From the NCBI GenBank assembly GCA_026874595.1, contig CM049317.1, positions 63,277,118 through 63,341,117 on the forward strand: a stretch of DNA of 64,000 nucleotides, in the 5' to 3' direction. Below are positions 24,900 through 37,881 of the stretch, one piece after another; position 1 is the stretch's first letter, and each line of letters begins with the position of its first letter. This DNA comes from Sipunculus nudus. Its lineage: Eukaryota; Annelida; Sipuncula; Golfingiida; Sipunculidae. The position numbers were made by a program, and so were the translations under genes. The notes below the pieces were generated by a model that had not been told where the DNA came from, ran no database searches, and worked only from the letters and a program-made list of their open reading frames with translations.

Positions 24900-26340
24900 C
24901 TCCGCCGCAGAAATTTCATTGGATGCGATTATTAAAAAAAAAAAAAATCCACGGATCTTTACCAAACTTAAGATGTGCATAGATATGACCTTGACACATG
25001 CTCTGAAAGTCAAGTAGACTTTGGGCATCATTTGTTTGTTATCGCGATAGCATAAAGGGTTTTGTTTGGGGCTTATTATGTTCCCAGACTGATTAAATTT
25101 TGGTTGACCTTTACCTATATTTGTTAAAATTATAAGCACGTTTGCATTTCCGACAATGACTCAATATCATGGAAAAATGTTTGAGCGATAGCATCGAAGG
25201 TGTTAATTCGATTTTGTTATTATTTAGTGGAAGACAACGACTAATTATTTTCTCAGACTGATTAACTTTTGATTCACCTTTACCTATAGTTGTTTAAATT
25301 GTTAGCACATTTGCATTTCAAACAATGTCTCAATATCATGAAAAAATGGCTTTTGTGCGTGTCTCAGACGAATTGTCAAATATTCTTATGTAATAGTATT
25401 GCATCGTTCTGTTTTCACATATTTTCTGAATAAGGTCATTTCGACCTTATTTAGCCATAAAACTTGATCAGACTGGATACCTTTTATCAATGCTATAGGT
25501 TCTTTATATAATTCATCACGACTAGACCAAACCATGCATTAAACATCAGTTCGCGTAAAAGTACCCAATTTGCTCACAACCTTGACTTATGCTCTCAAGG
25601 TAAAGTCACACGCGACTTTGAACAACATTACTTTGTTTGTCCCTTTACAGCCCCTTGGCTCACTTCAACATCCAGCTCTAAAGTTCTTATATATTAGTAT
25701 TGCAGTAAGACGTGTTGATATGATTACCTGAAATTATGTGACTATGGGGCGCTCTATATATTTGCATGCAAATGCAGCTTTTATCTAGTTTATATTATCT
25801 TTTGTAAGTTGAGATTGCGAAAATGGAACCCATGAAAACATGAACATCGCGAAATTTCCCCAATTGAATATGAAGCCAACCACAGTAATTCCGCTGATAT
25901 TTCACAATCGTTTACGTCTTATGGGTCAGAGATTCTACCTTAAGTTACTTTATCCTTATTACGGAGGGAGTTTTCTACAAATTACTGTAATTTAAACAAA
26001 AATAACATCGATGGACGTAAATCAATAAAAAATACGTGTTCTCTTGTTAAGGTTTGGGTAATTGGGTAAAGCATGAACCAGATGATTATTGGTGTATAAA
26101 GAATGTGGTCTTGTGATCAGTAATTAATGTACATAAAAAGTAAGTTAACAATCGGTAAAAAAGTCACATTCCTTCTTCATGAACAGCTGCTGTGAATGCT
26201 TGTATTGTTACATGGATTTAATTGTACAGTTCAATTCAGGTAGGTTTAACGTATCATTCTAATGTTTTCATGTCGCCCGAAATTTATATATATAGTTCGG
26301 CTCCCATTGGGCCATTCCAAACACATTTTACAAATGCTTC
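24900..26340. other. Non-coding interval with an internal duplication
   Basis: About 25070-25150 and 25250-25340 share words such as CAGACTGATTAA, CCTTTACCTATA, TTTGCATTTC and CTCAATATCATG, indicating a diverged tandem duplication of about 180 bp. No coding signal. Confidence 0.5.
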
Positions 26341-26344
26341 TAAG

Positions 26345-26695
26345 AGCAACATGGCTTAAAATATAATAATAATAAACCAACTTTTCAGAGCGTGAAGGCG
26401 TTAAATATGAAAATAATAAACCAGCTTTTCTGAACTTCTTGGGGTACAAGTAACATATAGAAATAATACAACAATTTTTTGTGCGTCAAGGCGTAAAATA
26501 TATAAAAAAACACACATTCCTAAGTATCAAGGCTTAAATATAATAATTAAACCAAAATTTCTGAACGACATTACGAAAATATAATAATATAAAACGAGCT
26601 TTTTTGAAAGTTAGGGCGTAAAATAAAATAATATACCGGTTTATCGAAGCGACATGGCTAAAAAATAAATAATAATAAACCAACTTTCTTGACAT
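26345..26695. repeat. Tandem repeat, about 50-60 bp, six to seven diverged copies
   Basis: Units have the form GGC(G/T)TAAAATATAATAATA followed by AAACCA(A/G)CTTTTCTGA. Copies are diverged and vary in length. Confidence 0.75.
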
Positions 26696-26699
26696 ATAC

Positions 26700-27690
26700 A
26701 TTCTCCGGAATGCAGACCTCCGCCATGTGGGCGTTCATTGTCGTGGATTGCTCCCCGCCCACGGACGTGTTTGCATTACATTTTTCGGCCATCACCCCTC
26801 TTTCACTGTAAGTGGATTGACCCACTACTCCCCTATGAGAAAATATGTTGTCCTTGGGTCAGCGCAGGTTTGAAACTTTACTATGTATCTAGTGCCTGGT
26901 TGAAATAGACTTGCGTCCCTATTCAGCGGTCGGTATTGGCCCCATATGTTAGCTTCTCGTAAGCTGGCATTTAGTCAAGTCATTATGACGTGCTAAAACG
27001 CTAAACTTAAATCGACATGAGGGGAAATCTTTAGGTAGTACCTTGTATAGCTTTTTAATTATCACGTTTAACCGAACGGCTGACAGTATATACATTTCGG
27101 TATGTTTCGGTATAATAAAAACAACAGAACTTTCGGTAATCGGTTGTGTTGTGTTGTCTGTGGGAGAAATCCTGCAACATCTTGTGAGGGTAATCTTGTT
27201 CCGTGTGTTCCTTTCCGGTGCGTGGCTGCTTCCCTGGTGACCTGAGTGGAATGTTGACCGTTCGAAATTCTACATCTTTGAAAAGTTTTCTTGTTATTCA
27301 TTAGTCGAGTCTAGGGGATCCGGCGGGCGGCAGGTCTCAGACAACCCAACCAGCTCAGTCCAGTTGTGTTCCTTGTGTTTTATACAGGAATGTCTGAATT
27401 TAGACGCATATATACGTATATTCGCGCACATAGGTTTTAATCATTAGATTGTATATACCAACTAGACATTCGCAGAGAGTGCGGATCTCCGCCAAGTCAG
27501 CTCATTTCCTCCCATATAACATTGTCATACTGACACTATGTATACAAACCACCTAGAGGCAACAATGTTATCAAGGCAGCTCATTAGATCCGCATGGCAT
27601 GTACAGAAAAGCAGCATTTTAGCTTCATAAAAATTCCTGGATCCAGATAGTGATCCAGCTCAGCCCCAAAATTAAATAATTTATTCCTTG
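26700..27690. other. Non-coding interval with two similar short motifs
   Basis: Around 26705-26735 and 27465-27505 similar phrases (TGCAGACCTCCGCCA and TGCGGATCTCCGCCA) suggest two copies of a small dispersed element in the same orientation. No gene seen. Confidence 0.35.
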
Positions 27691-27699
27691 TATCATTAC

Positions 27700-30600
27700 C
27701 TAGCTATCCTGAATATATCATCGCTTGCCGGAAGTTGAAAAAAAAAACCAGACAGACAGAAAGACAGGTGAACATTTGGAATTTATCAAATTAATAACCA
27801 TTTTCTGGAGGAAGTAGAAAAAATGATATGAGTATTCAGCTGTGTTGATTTAGAAAAGTCGAAGACTAAAAATGACAGAGAGACGGACGGACAGAAGAAC
27901 AAAATAAAGGTCAGACCATTTTTTTCATGTTCTGGGGATTAAAGACACGAATAAAATGAGGTACAGTTTATGTGGATACAGTTTTTTTTTGTGACAATAT
28001 TTCGAGAAAATAAAGTAGCATGATTATGACCTGGACCTTTAAGCAGTCTTGACAAAAACAAACAGCTGTCATGTAATATAAAATATCTCGCACAATATTG
28101 ATATGTTATAATATTTGACATGCAGCGCCCCCTGGCTGTCATTTTCAAAAAATGAAATTTTTTTTCTAGAAAGTATTGTATAACAAAAAATCTCTCTGTT
28201 TGCAATCGATTGCTGAACAATTGCTGCCAGTAGGGCGTCATTAAGGGATTTCTCGCAAAATCTCGTTCGACGAGATATTGTGCGAGATATTTCCAAACTT
28301 CAAATTAACTAATGTTCGACTAATTAAACGTTACCTGAAGCAAACTTAATAGACATCTCTAACTTTAACAATGATGAAGTTACTATAGAAGAGTAAAACA
28401 TGTCAAGAATTACACTAAAAAGTAGGTTACCATGTTAATCGCAGAATTAGCCAAGGAATAAATCCATTGATCTTAGTTTTAACGTTGTGGGACAATAAAC
28501 GAAATTTCGGAGTGGTTACAGTGCAGCGCCCCCTTGAGGTTGTATTCCAGAAATGAAAAATCTGTTTCGATATATTACTGAATAATATATCATGTAGGCG
28601 GTTTTAAGCGAATACTTCAAACGTGGGGCCTGTAGGCCATCATTAAAAAAATCTTGGTTACCGCAGAATGAGGTCAAGTGTTCCCAGGAATAAACCAAAT
28701 GATCCTATTTTCGGGTCCTGTAATACAAGTAGTTCCAGATCTTGTGATAAAGGTTGTTTAGGCTATTCTACAAAAATAATATTTTGAAGTGGTAAAACCC
28801 CAGCGACCCCTGGTGGTTTATTCCAAAGATGAACAATCAGTTTCGAGATATTACTGTATAACATATTATGGATGAGTTTTGAAGCGATTACTTCAAAATT
28901 TGGGCCTCTAACACCTTACTCACAAAATCTCGCAAAAATCTTGTACAGCGCCCCTAGTGGTCATTTGCGGAGACTTGAAATATGATCGTGTAATACTTAT
29001 TGAACTCTACACGATGCAAAAAACTACACTTCTCTAGATTTTAAAATTACTAAGTTACAATACACATTTAAATTTCATGATTTTTTTTATTTAAATATGA
29101 AATTTTGAAACCATAGAATGAGACATTTTATTTCTAGCGGAGGGGCCATTGAATTACAAATAGAATGAGCTATTGTTTATGTAGCTACGATAATCCTTGA
29201 CAAAGATATGAAGAAAAAAGGCAAAATTGGGGGGGGGGTCTTGGTGATCCTGACCTTGACCTTTGACCGATGATGACCAAAAACAATAGGCTTCTATTCA
29301 GGACAATCATGTACTATCTGCATAAATGTCCTAGCAAATGCTTCAAATGGTGACCTGTGGAGACAAGACAAAGATACTGGAGACCATAGGTCAAAAGCTT
29401 TCCGGAAATTGTAAGACAGACAGACAAACAGAAAGAAAATTGATAATGTAGAAATCAAATGAATAACTTATATTCCTCAAGGAAATAGAACAATAACAAA
29501 ATATAACCATGGTAACTGAAAAATTGGGAAGTTTATCCTTTGGTCCTAGAATGTTGAATGAAATGATATACAGCTTGTGGTTGATAAAGATACTGTTCGG
29601 ATTATGTTTCCCAGGCAAACTGTCACAACATTCATTAGCATTCGGGGAATCTTTCATTTATATATTTGATTAAGAACATCAGAACGGGCCAGTCGGCACA
29701 AATTTTACCCTGAAATAGGTAGCCATGGTGAAGGCAGGACAAAGCCGCGCGTCTCTAAAATTAATGCCATGGATCCTAGTTGTAGATGCCGTGATATGGT
29801 CAGTAATTTTAGAGATACAGCAGAAAAAAAAAATATGTTGAGTTGTTTATGTACAACACCCCTTGGTGGCTATTTAACAAAACAACATACTATTGCATTA
29901 CGTAAAATATATCGGTTTCAAAGCGATAACAGAAAAGTGTAGACCTATAGGGCTCCCTTCAGTGAAATCTCGAAAATTTTCAAGTTTCATAACATTTACC
30001 CTCAATTATGGGCAGCCATGGTAAAGACTGATTAAGAGCACATGGCCATTTTGATAGAACTATGCATCCTACTAAAGATATACAGTAACTGCGATTACAT
30101 ACGGAAATACAGAAGAACTAGGTCAAGGCCAGTTCGTTCTTCAATGATATGGGAATTAAGCAGACGAATAAAATGGGCTATATTTTATATGGATTCAGCA
30201 ATTTTTGACCAAATTGAGGAGAACATAAGACATTGGGGCATATTTATGACCTTGACCTTAACAATCCCTACAAAAGCACAAAGATATCGTTTCAGAAAAG
30301 ACATAAACGAACAATTTTAGTTTCAAAGCGGTGGCAGAAAAAATAAATATTACCAACCTCGACAACTTTTATCCTAAATTAGGTCAACATGATAATGGCA
30401 GAATACGGCCAGGTTCTCACAAGAATAAGGCCATTGATCCTAGTTTTAGATCCTGCAAAATGCAATATTATTAATAGCTTCGGGGACATGGCACAATAAT
30501 GATATGCTGTAGTGTATGATGTGCAGCGCCCCCTGGTGGTAAGGTTTATAAGTTTGCAAACGTTAACTGATCAACTGCGGCCTGTACGGCATCATCCAGC

Positions 30601-33600
30601 GATAACTCGCAAAATCTCGTTTGTCGAGATATTGTACGATATATTGCACATTTTTATACAATCAAAAAACATGAGTCGAGGTTTGTGCGGCTACAACCAT
30701 TTAAAAAAAAATATATTAAGAAAATTTGTTTACGGGGTCTTGATGACCCTGACTTTGACCTTTGAATGAGTATGGACTAAAACAATAGGCTCCGTTTCAA
30801 GACGGTTATATTATATCTACTTAAGTATCATTAATTGCAGCAAAATTGTGGCCCGTAGAGTTCAGACAAACAGACAGGCAGACAGACTAGACGGACATAG
30901 TTTGAGCGCTTGCTGGAAGCTGAAATAGAAAGAAAGATAGACAGACAGGTAAATATGTCGAAATAATAAAATAACCCATAATATGTGTAGGCAGCTAAAT
31001 TATTTTGAAAAATGGAGGACTAAACAGACACATGGACGTATGAACAGAAAAAAAAAATGGTCAAGGTCAGAGTAATAATTCATATTTTGGAGAATGGAAT
31101 GGCGAATAAAATGGGCTACAGTTTATGTTGATGCGACCATTTTGACCAAGTTATAAGGGGAATAAGATGTAAAACTTTTCGTATGGCCTAAACATGATTT
31201 TACCTCAAAATATTGGCAGACATGGTAACTGCAAAATGGGCCTAAAATCAATCTTGACAAGAAATTAAGAAAAAAAAACTATTTTTTTCTTGGGTTATTG
31301 ATATCCTGAGTTTAAGAAACAGTCGTCTTCTGTTAGGGACGGTTTTATATGAATCATATAAGTTTGAAAGCAACTGATGGAATTGGGCCTGTAGAATGCG
31401 GGCAAATAAAGAAACAAAAAGATTAGGTAGTGACCAAGATGCTTGCCGAAATAGAAGATTTCCGACAAGCAACAAACATGCAGAACTGACCAATATGCTT
31501 GGCAAATCTTTGATTCCGTCAAACAAACAAACATCCAAATAGAGAAAAGGAACTGACCAACATACAAACAGCCTAAACGACCATAGGTCAAGCTCTTGCC
31601 GGAAGTTGAAATGACAGACTGACAGACAGAATATATTGTCAATTTTCAATCATGCATGACTTTCATAGACAATCTTATGGAGAAGGTAAAGAGGAACAAA
31701 ATGAGGAATAGTTTATGTAATAAGTTTATAATTTTGGAGATATGGCCAATTATGATATGTTGTAGTGTTTTGAGTGCAGCACACCCTAGGGGTCATTTAT
31801 CAAAAATTAAAAAAAAAAAACAATTTCGAGATATTAGTGTTAGAAATAAAATATTAAGTTTCAAGACATTTCCTGCAAACTTGTGGAAGCAAGGGCATTC
31901 TTAAGTGAATCTCACAAAGATCGTTTTTGTAGATATGACACTTAAGGACGACGAGATGAGGAAAATAAAATGTTGAGGTTTTTTATGACCAGTATTGTTG
32001 ATTGACAACATTTGTGTACGTTTGAAAGTGATTACTGTAAATTTGTCACCTGTAGAGAGGAGACAGACAGACAGACGAAGCAACAGACAGACATACGCAA
32101 CTAACCAACATGCTTGCCTAAATCGATTATTCCGACAAGCAACAAACACACAAACACATAGACTAGATGATCCTAGGTCGTGCGCTTGCCGGAAGTTGAA
32201 ATAACATAGAGAGACAGTGAGACAGGAAGAGAGGGGAACATGTAAAAACAGTCATTTGAATGAACAATGTTCTGAGAGAGCAGAAACAAAAGCATTTTAT
32301 GTACTTATGCTAATATTTTAAAGTCGCAGACGACCGGACAGACAGATAGACAGATAAAACATATTTCCAGGTTTTCTTTTGACTTCATGCCTGTCAGAAG
32401 CACTACTAAAACAGCGTGGATTCCATAATGAAATATGTCAGAACAAAGAACTAGCAGGCGGAGAAATTGACAGCAACACACAAACAGACAGACATATTGA
32501 CAGACTGACAGAACCTGGATGACAAATGACCAGACAAGATAACGGGAAATGCATAGACCATTAAAATTAGCTATAGTTTGTGTAGTTACGACAATATTTC
32601 ACGAAATTCTGAGCAAAATAATTGTTTTTGATTTTCGTGACCTTGATGTTGACCTTTGACCTATCTCAATAAAATAAGGCTTCTAGGAGTCTGTTTTTTC
32701 TATAAATATATAACTTTCAGAGTGTAGAGCGAAAACAGGGGAAAAATATCTAGTTTGACGAGAAGAGATTTCGGGAGATTTGTGTCAAGTCGAATAAAAA
32801 CTGATCCAGTGTTGTCTGATGAAAAAAAAATACTAGACCTCTCTAGCTCTGAAGCGGATCAGGGGGGGGGGGGGGGGTCCAGGGGGTCCGGACCCCCCCT
32901 TTTTCACCCGAAGCAACCTTTATTAAGGGGTTTTAGACGTAATTTTGCGGCCTGGACCCCCCCTTTTTTCAGACGTGATGACCTTTTTTTTAGGATTTTC
33001 ATTAGTCCTCCTGGGTTGGACCCCCCCTTTTCCTAAATCCTGGATCCGCCCCTGTAGCTTTAACAGTGACAAAGTTAGAACAATAAGTCCCATTGTTTTT
33101 CGAATATCATGATTTTTTTCACCAAAATGCGTAGATTGAGGTTGCTAACAAATCAGCGGAAAGGATACAGAATGACGATTCAAATGAGCTAGAGTTTATG
33201 CGGCTACGAGGATTCTGGAAAAGATATGAATAAAAAACAATTTTGTGATAACTCGTTGACCTTGATCTTTGACATTTTTACACTGTTAGACTTTGGTTTT
33301 CAAAACTCTACATGTTCTATCAACAGTTAAAGATTGAGAGGGATTCCTAGGTAATACTGGCCTGTTGAATGCCATATGTCAGACGAAACAACAAACGGGA
33401 GGCAAATTTGACGACTACTGACAAACAGACGCACATGCTGACACACTGACACATCTGAGTTGATAGTTAGCTAGACCATCGGAGAAAGCATAGAGGAAGA
33501 AAATGAGCTACTGTTTGTGTAGTTAGGACATTTTGGACAAAGGTAAGACAAAATACTATTTTGAAGTTTTTCGATGACCTTGACCTTTACTTTGACCGAT

Positions 33601-33980
33601 ATTGACCAAAACATTAGGCTTCTAGATATTTTTATACTCCATCAAGTGTGTAAGTTTGAAAGCGATGTTGCGAAATTGTTGCCTGTAGAGAGGAGACAGG
33701 CAAGACAGACCAACAGAAAGAATGACAAACAGACAGATGCAACTGACCCACATACTTGCCTATATCGAAGATTTCCAGCAAGCAACAAACTTACGGAACT
33801 GACCAAAATGCTTTCCGAAGTCGAAGATGATGGCAAGCAACAAACAGACATACAGATCTGGTCAACATGCCTGCCGTAATCAAAGATTTCCAGCAAGAAA
33901 CAAACATCGAGACAAACAAACACACAAACATACCCAACTGACTAACATGCTTGCAGAAATCTTCCATTCCTGGCAAGCAA
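27700..33980 (+). repeat. Mosaic of repeated, diverged transposon-like modules
   Basis: The interval is built from recurring modules. GCAGCGCCCCCTGG-type words occur at about 28124, 28523, 30522 and, degraded, at 28801, 28946, 29850 and 31776. CTCGCAAAATCTCGTT followed by CGAGATATTGT occurs at 28251 and 30606. GCTTGCCGGAAGTTGAAA followed by GACAGACAG runs occurs at about 27725, 30909, 31592 and 32182. TGACCTTGACCTTTGACC-type words occur at about 29256, 30740, 32640 and 33578. This is a nested or tandemly duplicated non-autonomous family, not genes; the open frames here are incidental. Confidence 0.75.
32852..33055. mobile_element. MITE with GGATC-type inverted ends and G/C runs
   Basis: The left end reads GAAGCGGATCAGG followed by a G-run, and the right end reads TCCTGGATCCGCCCCTG, its imperfect reverse complement. 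Inside, GGGGTCCGGACCCCCCC forms a further palindrome, and two more C-runs follow. Related termini occur at 36597-36775 and, one end only, at about 42305-42335. Confidence 0.6.
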
Positions 33981-34429
33981 CAAGTGGCTTAAAGACAGAC
34001 AAGGGACAAACAAGTGTGTTTACATGACATTCGTCAATTAGTTGCATCAGAGAATTTACATCAATACTAACTACACAAAAAAAGGGACTTTCTATAGATA
34101 GCTGTGTCTTGGTGAGGAGTACTTAAGGTATGTTTTTCATGACTCCATAATGAGGGCAAATGAGCAGTCAATGCATAATTAATTTTTTTTTTATTCTGCA
34201 TTCTGCACGTATAATACATACATATACGTTTTGACAACATTACGTCATTGTTTAAACTAATGTGCGTGGTTATAACCGTCCAGAGAGCTTTATATTCTTG
34301 CTTCAGGACGACCCAGATACGACATTTTTAAGAAAGACCTCATGTAGGTTCTAATTGATGATCCGGGTACATGTATATTTATCTGTTTTAAGTTTAGCTG
34401 ATTATAAGTCATCTGAGCTATAGCGATCA

Positions 34430-36095
34430 CCTCTGTCCGGCGTCCGTCCGGTTGTCCGGCTGTCCGGTCATCCGACAGCCCGGCCATCCGTCCGTTAACA
34501 AGGTACAATTCATAACCGTTAGACCTAGAAACTTCTAACTGTTCATCCAGGGAGGTCCTGGGCGAATCTCAGGAAACCGAAATTAGGTCATGGTGACCTA
34601 TATCTTGTCACCTACGGGCCAAAAACATGATTTTGCTCACCCAGACAGACGGGGTACAAATTGTATCCATTAGGCCTAGAAACCTCTAAGCTGACATTTT
34701 GGGAGATCCAAGGCAAATGTCCTTGGAAACCTGAAACTAGGTCACTTGACCTAAATTCTGCGACCTATAGGGAAAAGATGTCATTCCAGCACCCTGTATG
34801 TCAGATGGGGACAAATCGTATCTTTCAGACCTAGAATCTTCTAACACAATCCTGGGATTCAAGTTTCAAGGCAAATCTCCTTGGGAACCTGAAATTAGGT
34901 CATGGTGACCTATGTTTTATGACCTTCGGGCTGAAAACAAGGTATTTTTAGCATCAGACAGTCAGATGGGGTAAAAATAGTATCCATTAGGCCTAGAACC
35001 TTCAAACAAGAAGGAGGTCCTAGGCAAATGTCATTAGAAACCTGAAATTAGGTAAATGTGACCTATATTCTGTGACCTTTAGGAAAAAGATGTCGTATGA
35101 ACACCCTGAATGTCAGATGGTGACAAATCGTATCTGTTAAGCCTAGAATCTTCTTACACAAGTTCCTGGGAGGCTCTAGACAAATCTTCTTGAAAACCTG
35201 AAATTAAGTCTTGGTGACCTATAGTTTGTGACATACAAGACAAAAACCTTATTTTGAGCCTCCTTAATGTCAGATGGGCACAAATCTTATCATTTAGGCC
35301 TAGAATCTTCTAATGCAACATCCTGGGAGGTCCTAGGCAAATCTCCTTGGATACCTGAAATTAGGTCATGGTGACCTATATTTTGAAACCCACGGACCGT
35401 AAACAACATTTTGCGCACCCAGAAAGTCAGGCAGGGCAAACATTTTATTTGTTAGCCCTAGAATCTTCTAATGTAACATTCTGAGAAGTCCTTTGCAAAT
35501 GTCTGTGGAAATCATAAATTAGGTCACCCTGACCTATATTTTGCTACCTTTAGGAAAAAGAGTCATATAAGCAGCTAGACAATCAGACAGGGCCCGAATT
35601 GTATCCAAAAGCCTAAAATCGTTTAACTTAAATTCAGGGAGGTCCTAGTCAAGTGTCCTTGGAAACCTGATATTAGGTCATGGTGACCTATTTTGTGTGA
35701 CCTATGGGCTGATTTTTTTTTCGCACCCAGACAGGCAAGGCACAAATTGTATCCATTAGACCTAGACTCTCCTAAGCCTTGGGAATTCTCCTTGAAAAAC
35801 TGAAATTGGATCATGCTGACCTATATTCTGTTAGCTTTGGACCAGAAACATAATTTTGAGCATCAGACAGACAGGGTACAAATTGTATCTGTTTTTCCTT
35901 GACACCCTCTATTGTGAAATCCTGGGGGGTCCTGGGCAGGTCTCCTATGAATCCCGAAATTTTTATTTTATGTCCATTTTTTTCAATACTGTAACTTTAG
36001 CCATAGGCCTTTCTCACAGACAATATATAACATTAATAAAAAAAATATGAGCACCCAGTCAAAATTAGCTGGGCGTCATGGCCCATGGGCCACTT
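34430..36095 (+). mobile_element. Dispersed mollusc-type element with about ten 155-bp internal units
   Basis: The leader (34413-34500) has GAGCTATAGCGATCACC, repeated GTCCG, then GTTAAC. A unit beginning (G)ACAAATTGTATCC-ATTAGGCCTAGAA recurs near 34503, 34656, 34816, 34968, 35119, 35276, 35433, 35590, 35738 and 35872, at intervals of about 134-160 bp. The tail (about 36050-36095) ends TGGCCCATGGGCCACTTG. The same leader and first unit appear once in the copy at 38665. A non-autonomous element whose middle has expanded into a satellite-like array. Confidence 0.85.
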
Positions 36096-36596
36096 GTTTA
36101 AAATATCTACTGGAAGCGTTAGCAGCTGGTAAGTAATCATGTACATTATTTAATATTTTGTGACAGGCACTTCGGAAACCTTACACTTAAGTGAGCTATG
36201 CACTTCTCAGATCGTCTTCGTTTGAACCGCTGCATTGGTCAGCAAGTTTTTCAGGGTCTCAACAAAAGGCATAAGCAATGGCAAAGAGTTAAAAGACTAG
36301 CGAGGGCGGAGTTTAGCGGGTTGTTAACCTACACTGGATGCACAATGCGATACTATTTTCTCATTGGTCTGATTACAATTATTTGTTCTGTACAAAGCGA
36401 TTACAGGATAGGAGATTAAGAACTGCTGAGGTGTATAACTATTTATATAATAAGTGTAATTAATGATATAATTTGCCGTAAATTAGATATATATTTTGCC
36501 GTGAGGTGTTAGTACCTGCTCTAAGCTATCACGGGGCAGTGAATTAAAGAAGGAATTAAGTCTGAACCAGAGCATCAACTAGGGCCAGTCTACTCC
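36096..36596. other. Short intergenic gap with one unassigned small ORF
   Basis: A 73-codon plus-strand frame (36198-36419) ends with a hydrophobic stretch (YYFLIGLITIICSVQS). No splice or family support; probably incidental. The gap lies directly upstream of the EGF-DUF4430 gene, but no core promoter motif stands out. Confidence 0.3.
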
Positions 36597-36775
36597 AAGG
36601 CGCGGATCCGGGGGGGGGGGGGGGGAGGGGGTAGTTGGGGAGGGGGGTCGAGACCAAAACCATGACAGGTAAATTGCTCGAAATAGTCATACAATAACGA
36701 ACCCCCCCCCCCCCCCCCCCCCCCCACACCCCCACCCCTTAGCAAAAAGAATCCTGGGTCCGCACCTGACTCCGT
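36597..36775. mobile_element. MITE, same G/C-run family as 32852-33055
   Basis: Left end AAGGCGCGGATCCGGG followed by a G-run; right end a long C-run, then ATCCTGGGTCCGCACCTG, the imperfect inverse of the left end. It sits about 50 bp upstream of the 5' end of the EGF-DUF4430 gene. Confidence 0.55.
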
Positions 36776-36824
36776 ATCATGTATTTCAGATTTCGTTCCT
36801 GAGTGGTAAAGAAGACATTAAGTC

Positions 36825-36894
36825 ATGATGAGGCTGACCCTTTCCATCCTATCTCTTTTGGCGATACCTGCGATGATCAAGACCCAAGATGATT
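36825..36894 (+). CDS. EGF-DUF4430 gene, exon 1 (signal peptide)
   Basis: Two in-frame ATGs (36825 and 36828) begin a 23-codon exon plus one base, ending GATT|GTAAGT. GTATTTCAG at 36781-36789 could mark the acceptor of a 5' UTR exon just upstream. The first ATG is chosen because no further in-frame ATG lies between it and that acceptor. Confidence 0.85.
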
Positions 36895-37834
36895 GTAAGT
36901 ACAGATATTTGCCAAGAAATCACATGCCTCCACCGTCAATTTGCAAATATGACAACGACCCTGAAAAAAAGTTAGAGGGTGTTAAGTAAGTGTAGGAAAT
37001 ATATTATTCCATGCCGATGTAAGTGTCGCAGGCTTGGTGGTTACATGAAGGTCTGCTCTGCCCGATAGAACAAAGATGGATTAAAGTCTTTGCGTGTACC
37101 CCGGATGGAAAATATATACTTACCATTTTCTGCGAAGCACAGAGTACTTCACAGAAAGATCAATCCAAGCCAGATAATGTTACGTCAGAAAATGACAGAT
37201 GATGCATGCACCTGAATAATAACCATAAAGCTATAATAAGACACGTTGCAAAAAAATATAGTTTAAGACTTAAATTTCAGGAAAAAGAGATAATTTCATT
37301 TCCTTATATTAAATTGAAAAAAAAGACGAATATTTAAGAAAAAAAAAATATACAGTGACAGTGAAGCAGTGACCACCGGTCATATCACGCGCACTCGACC
37401 GTTCTTCATGGCAGCCGCGCAATGCTCAAATGAGCTCCTGTAATCAGATACGATAAGCTCGTGCGCGTCAATGCATCTCCATGTGGCAGAAATTTCAAAA
37501 ACCACATGGCAATCCGCGCAAGTCCGAAATGCAATAAGTCCGAATGCGATTAATAGGGTGTTGATTATGAAAATCAGAGGAAAATCAGACCTAATATAAA
37601 TGCATCGAAATGAATCCATTAACCCTGAATTTAGTTGCTTACATCAAATAACATAGAGCGCAGAGCATAGTATCTCCTTTCCAGGGGCCAATTTACACGG
37701 AACGGGCCAAAATCACATGTGTGTGCACACTCTCTGGTGTAGAAGTCAGTATTTTTAAAGGGACATATATTATGCCTTTTCTTTCAAATTATCAGTTTCT
37801 TTTGCCGTATAGAAAACACAGACCAATACAAATG

Positions 37835-37881
<47 letters not shown>

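Noticed and set aside
27043-27301. Opposing open frames at 27.0-27.3 kb
   Set aside because: Both strands open with no recognisable family, start context or splice sites.
28000-34000. CRISPR-like or regulatory array interpretation of repeated words
   Set aside because: Spacing is irregular, units are long and diverged, and the sequence is clearly eukaryotic repeat DNA.
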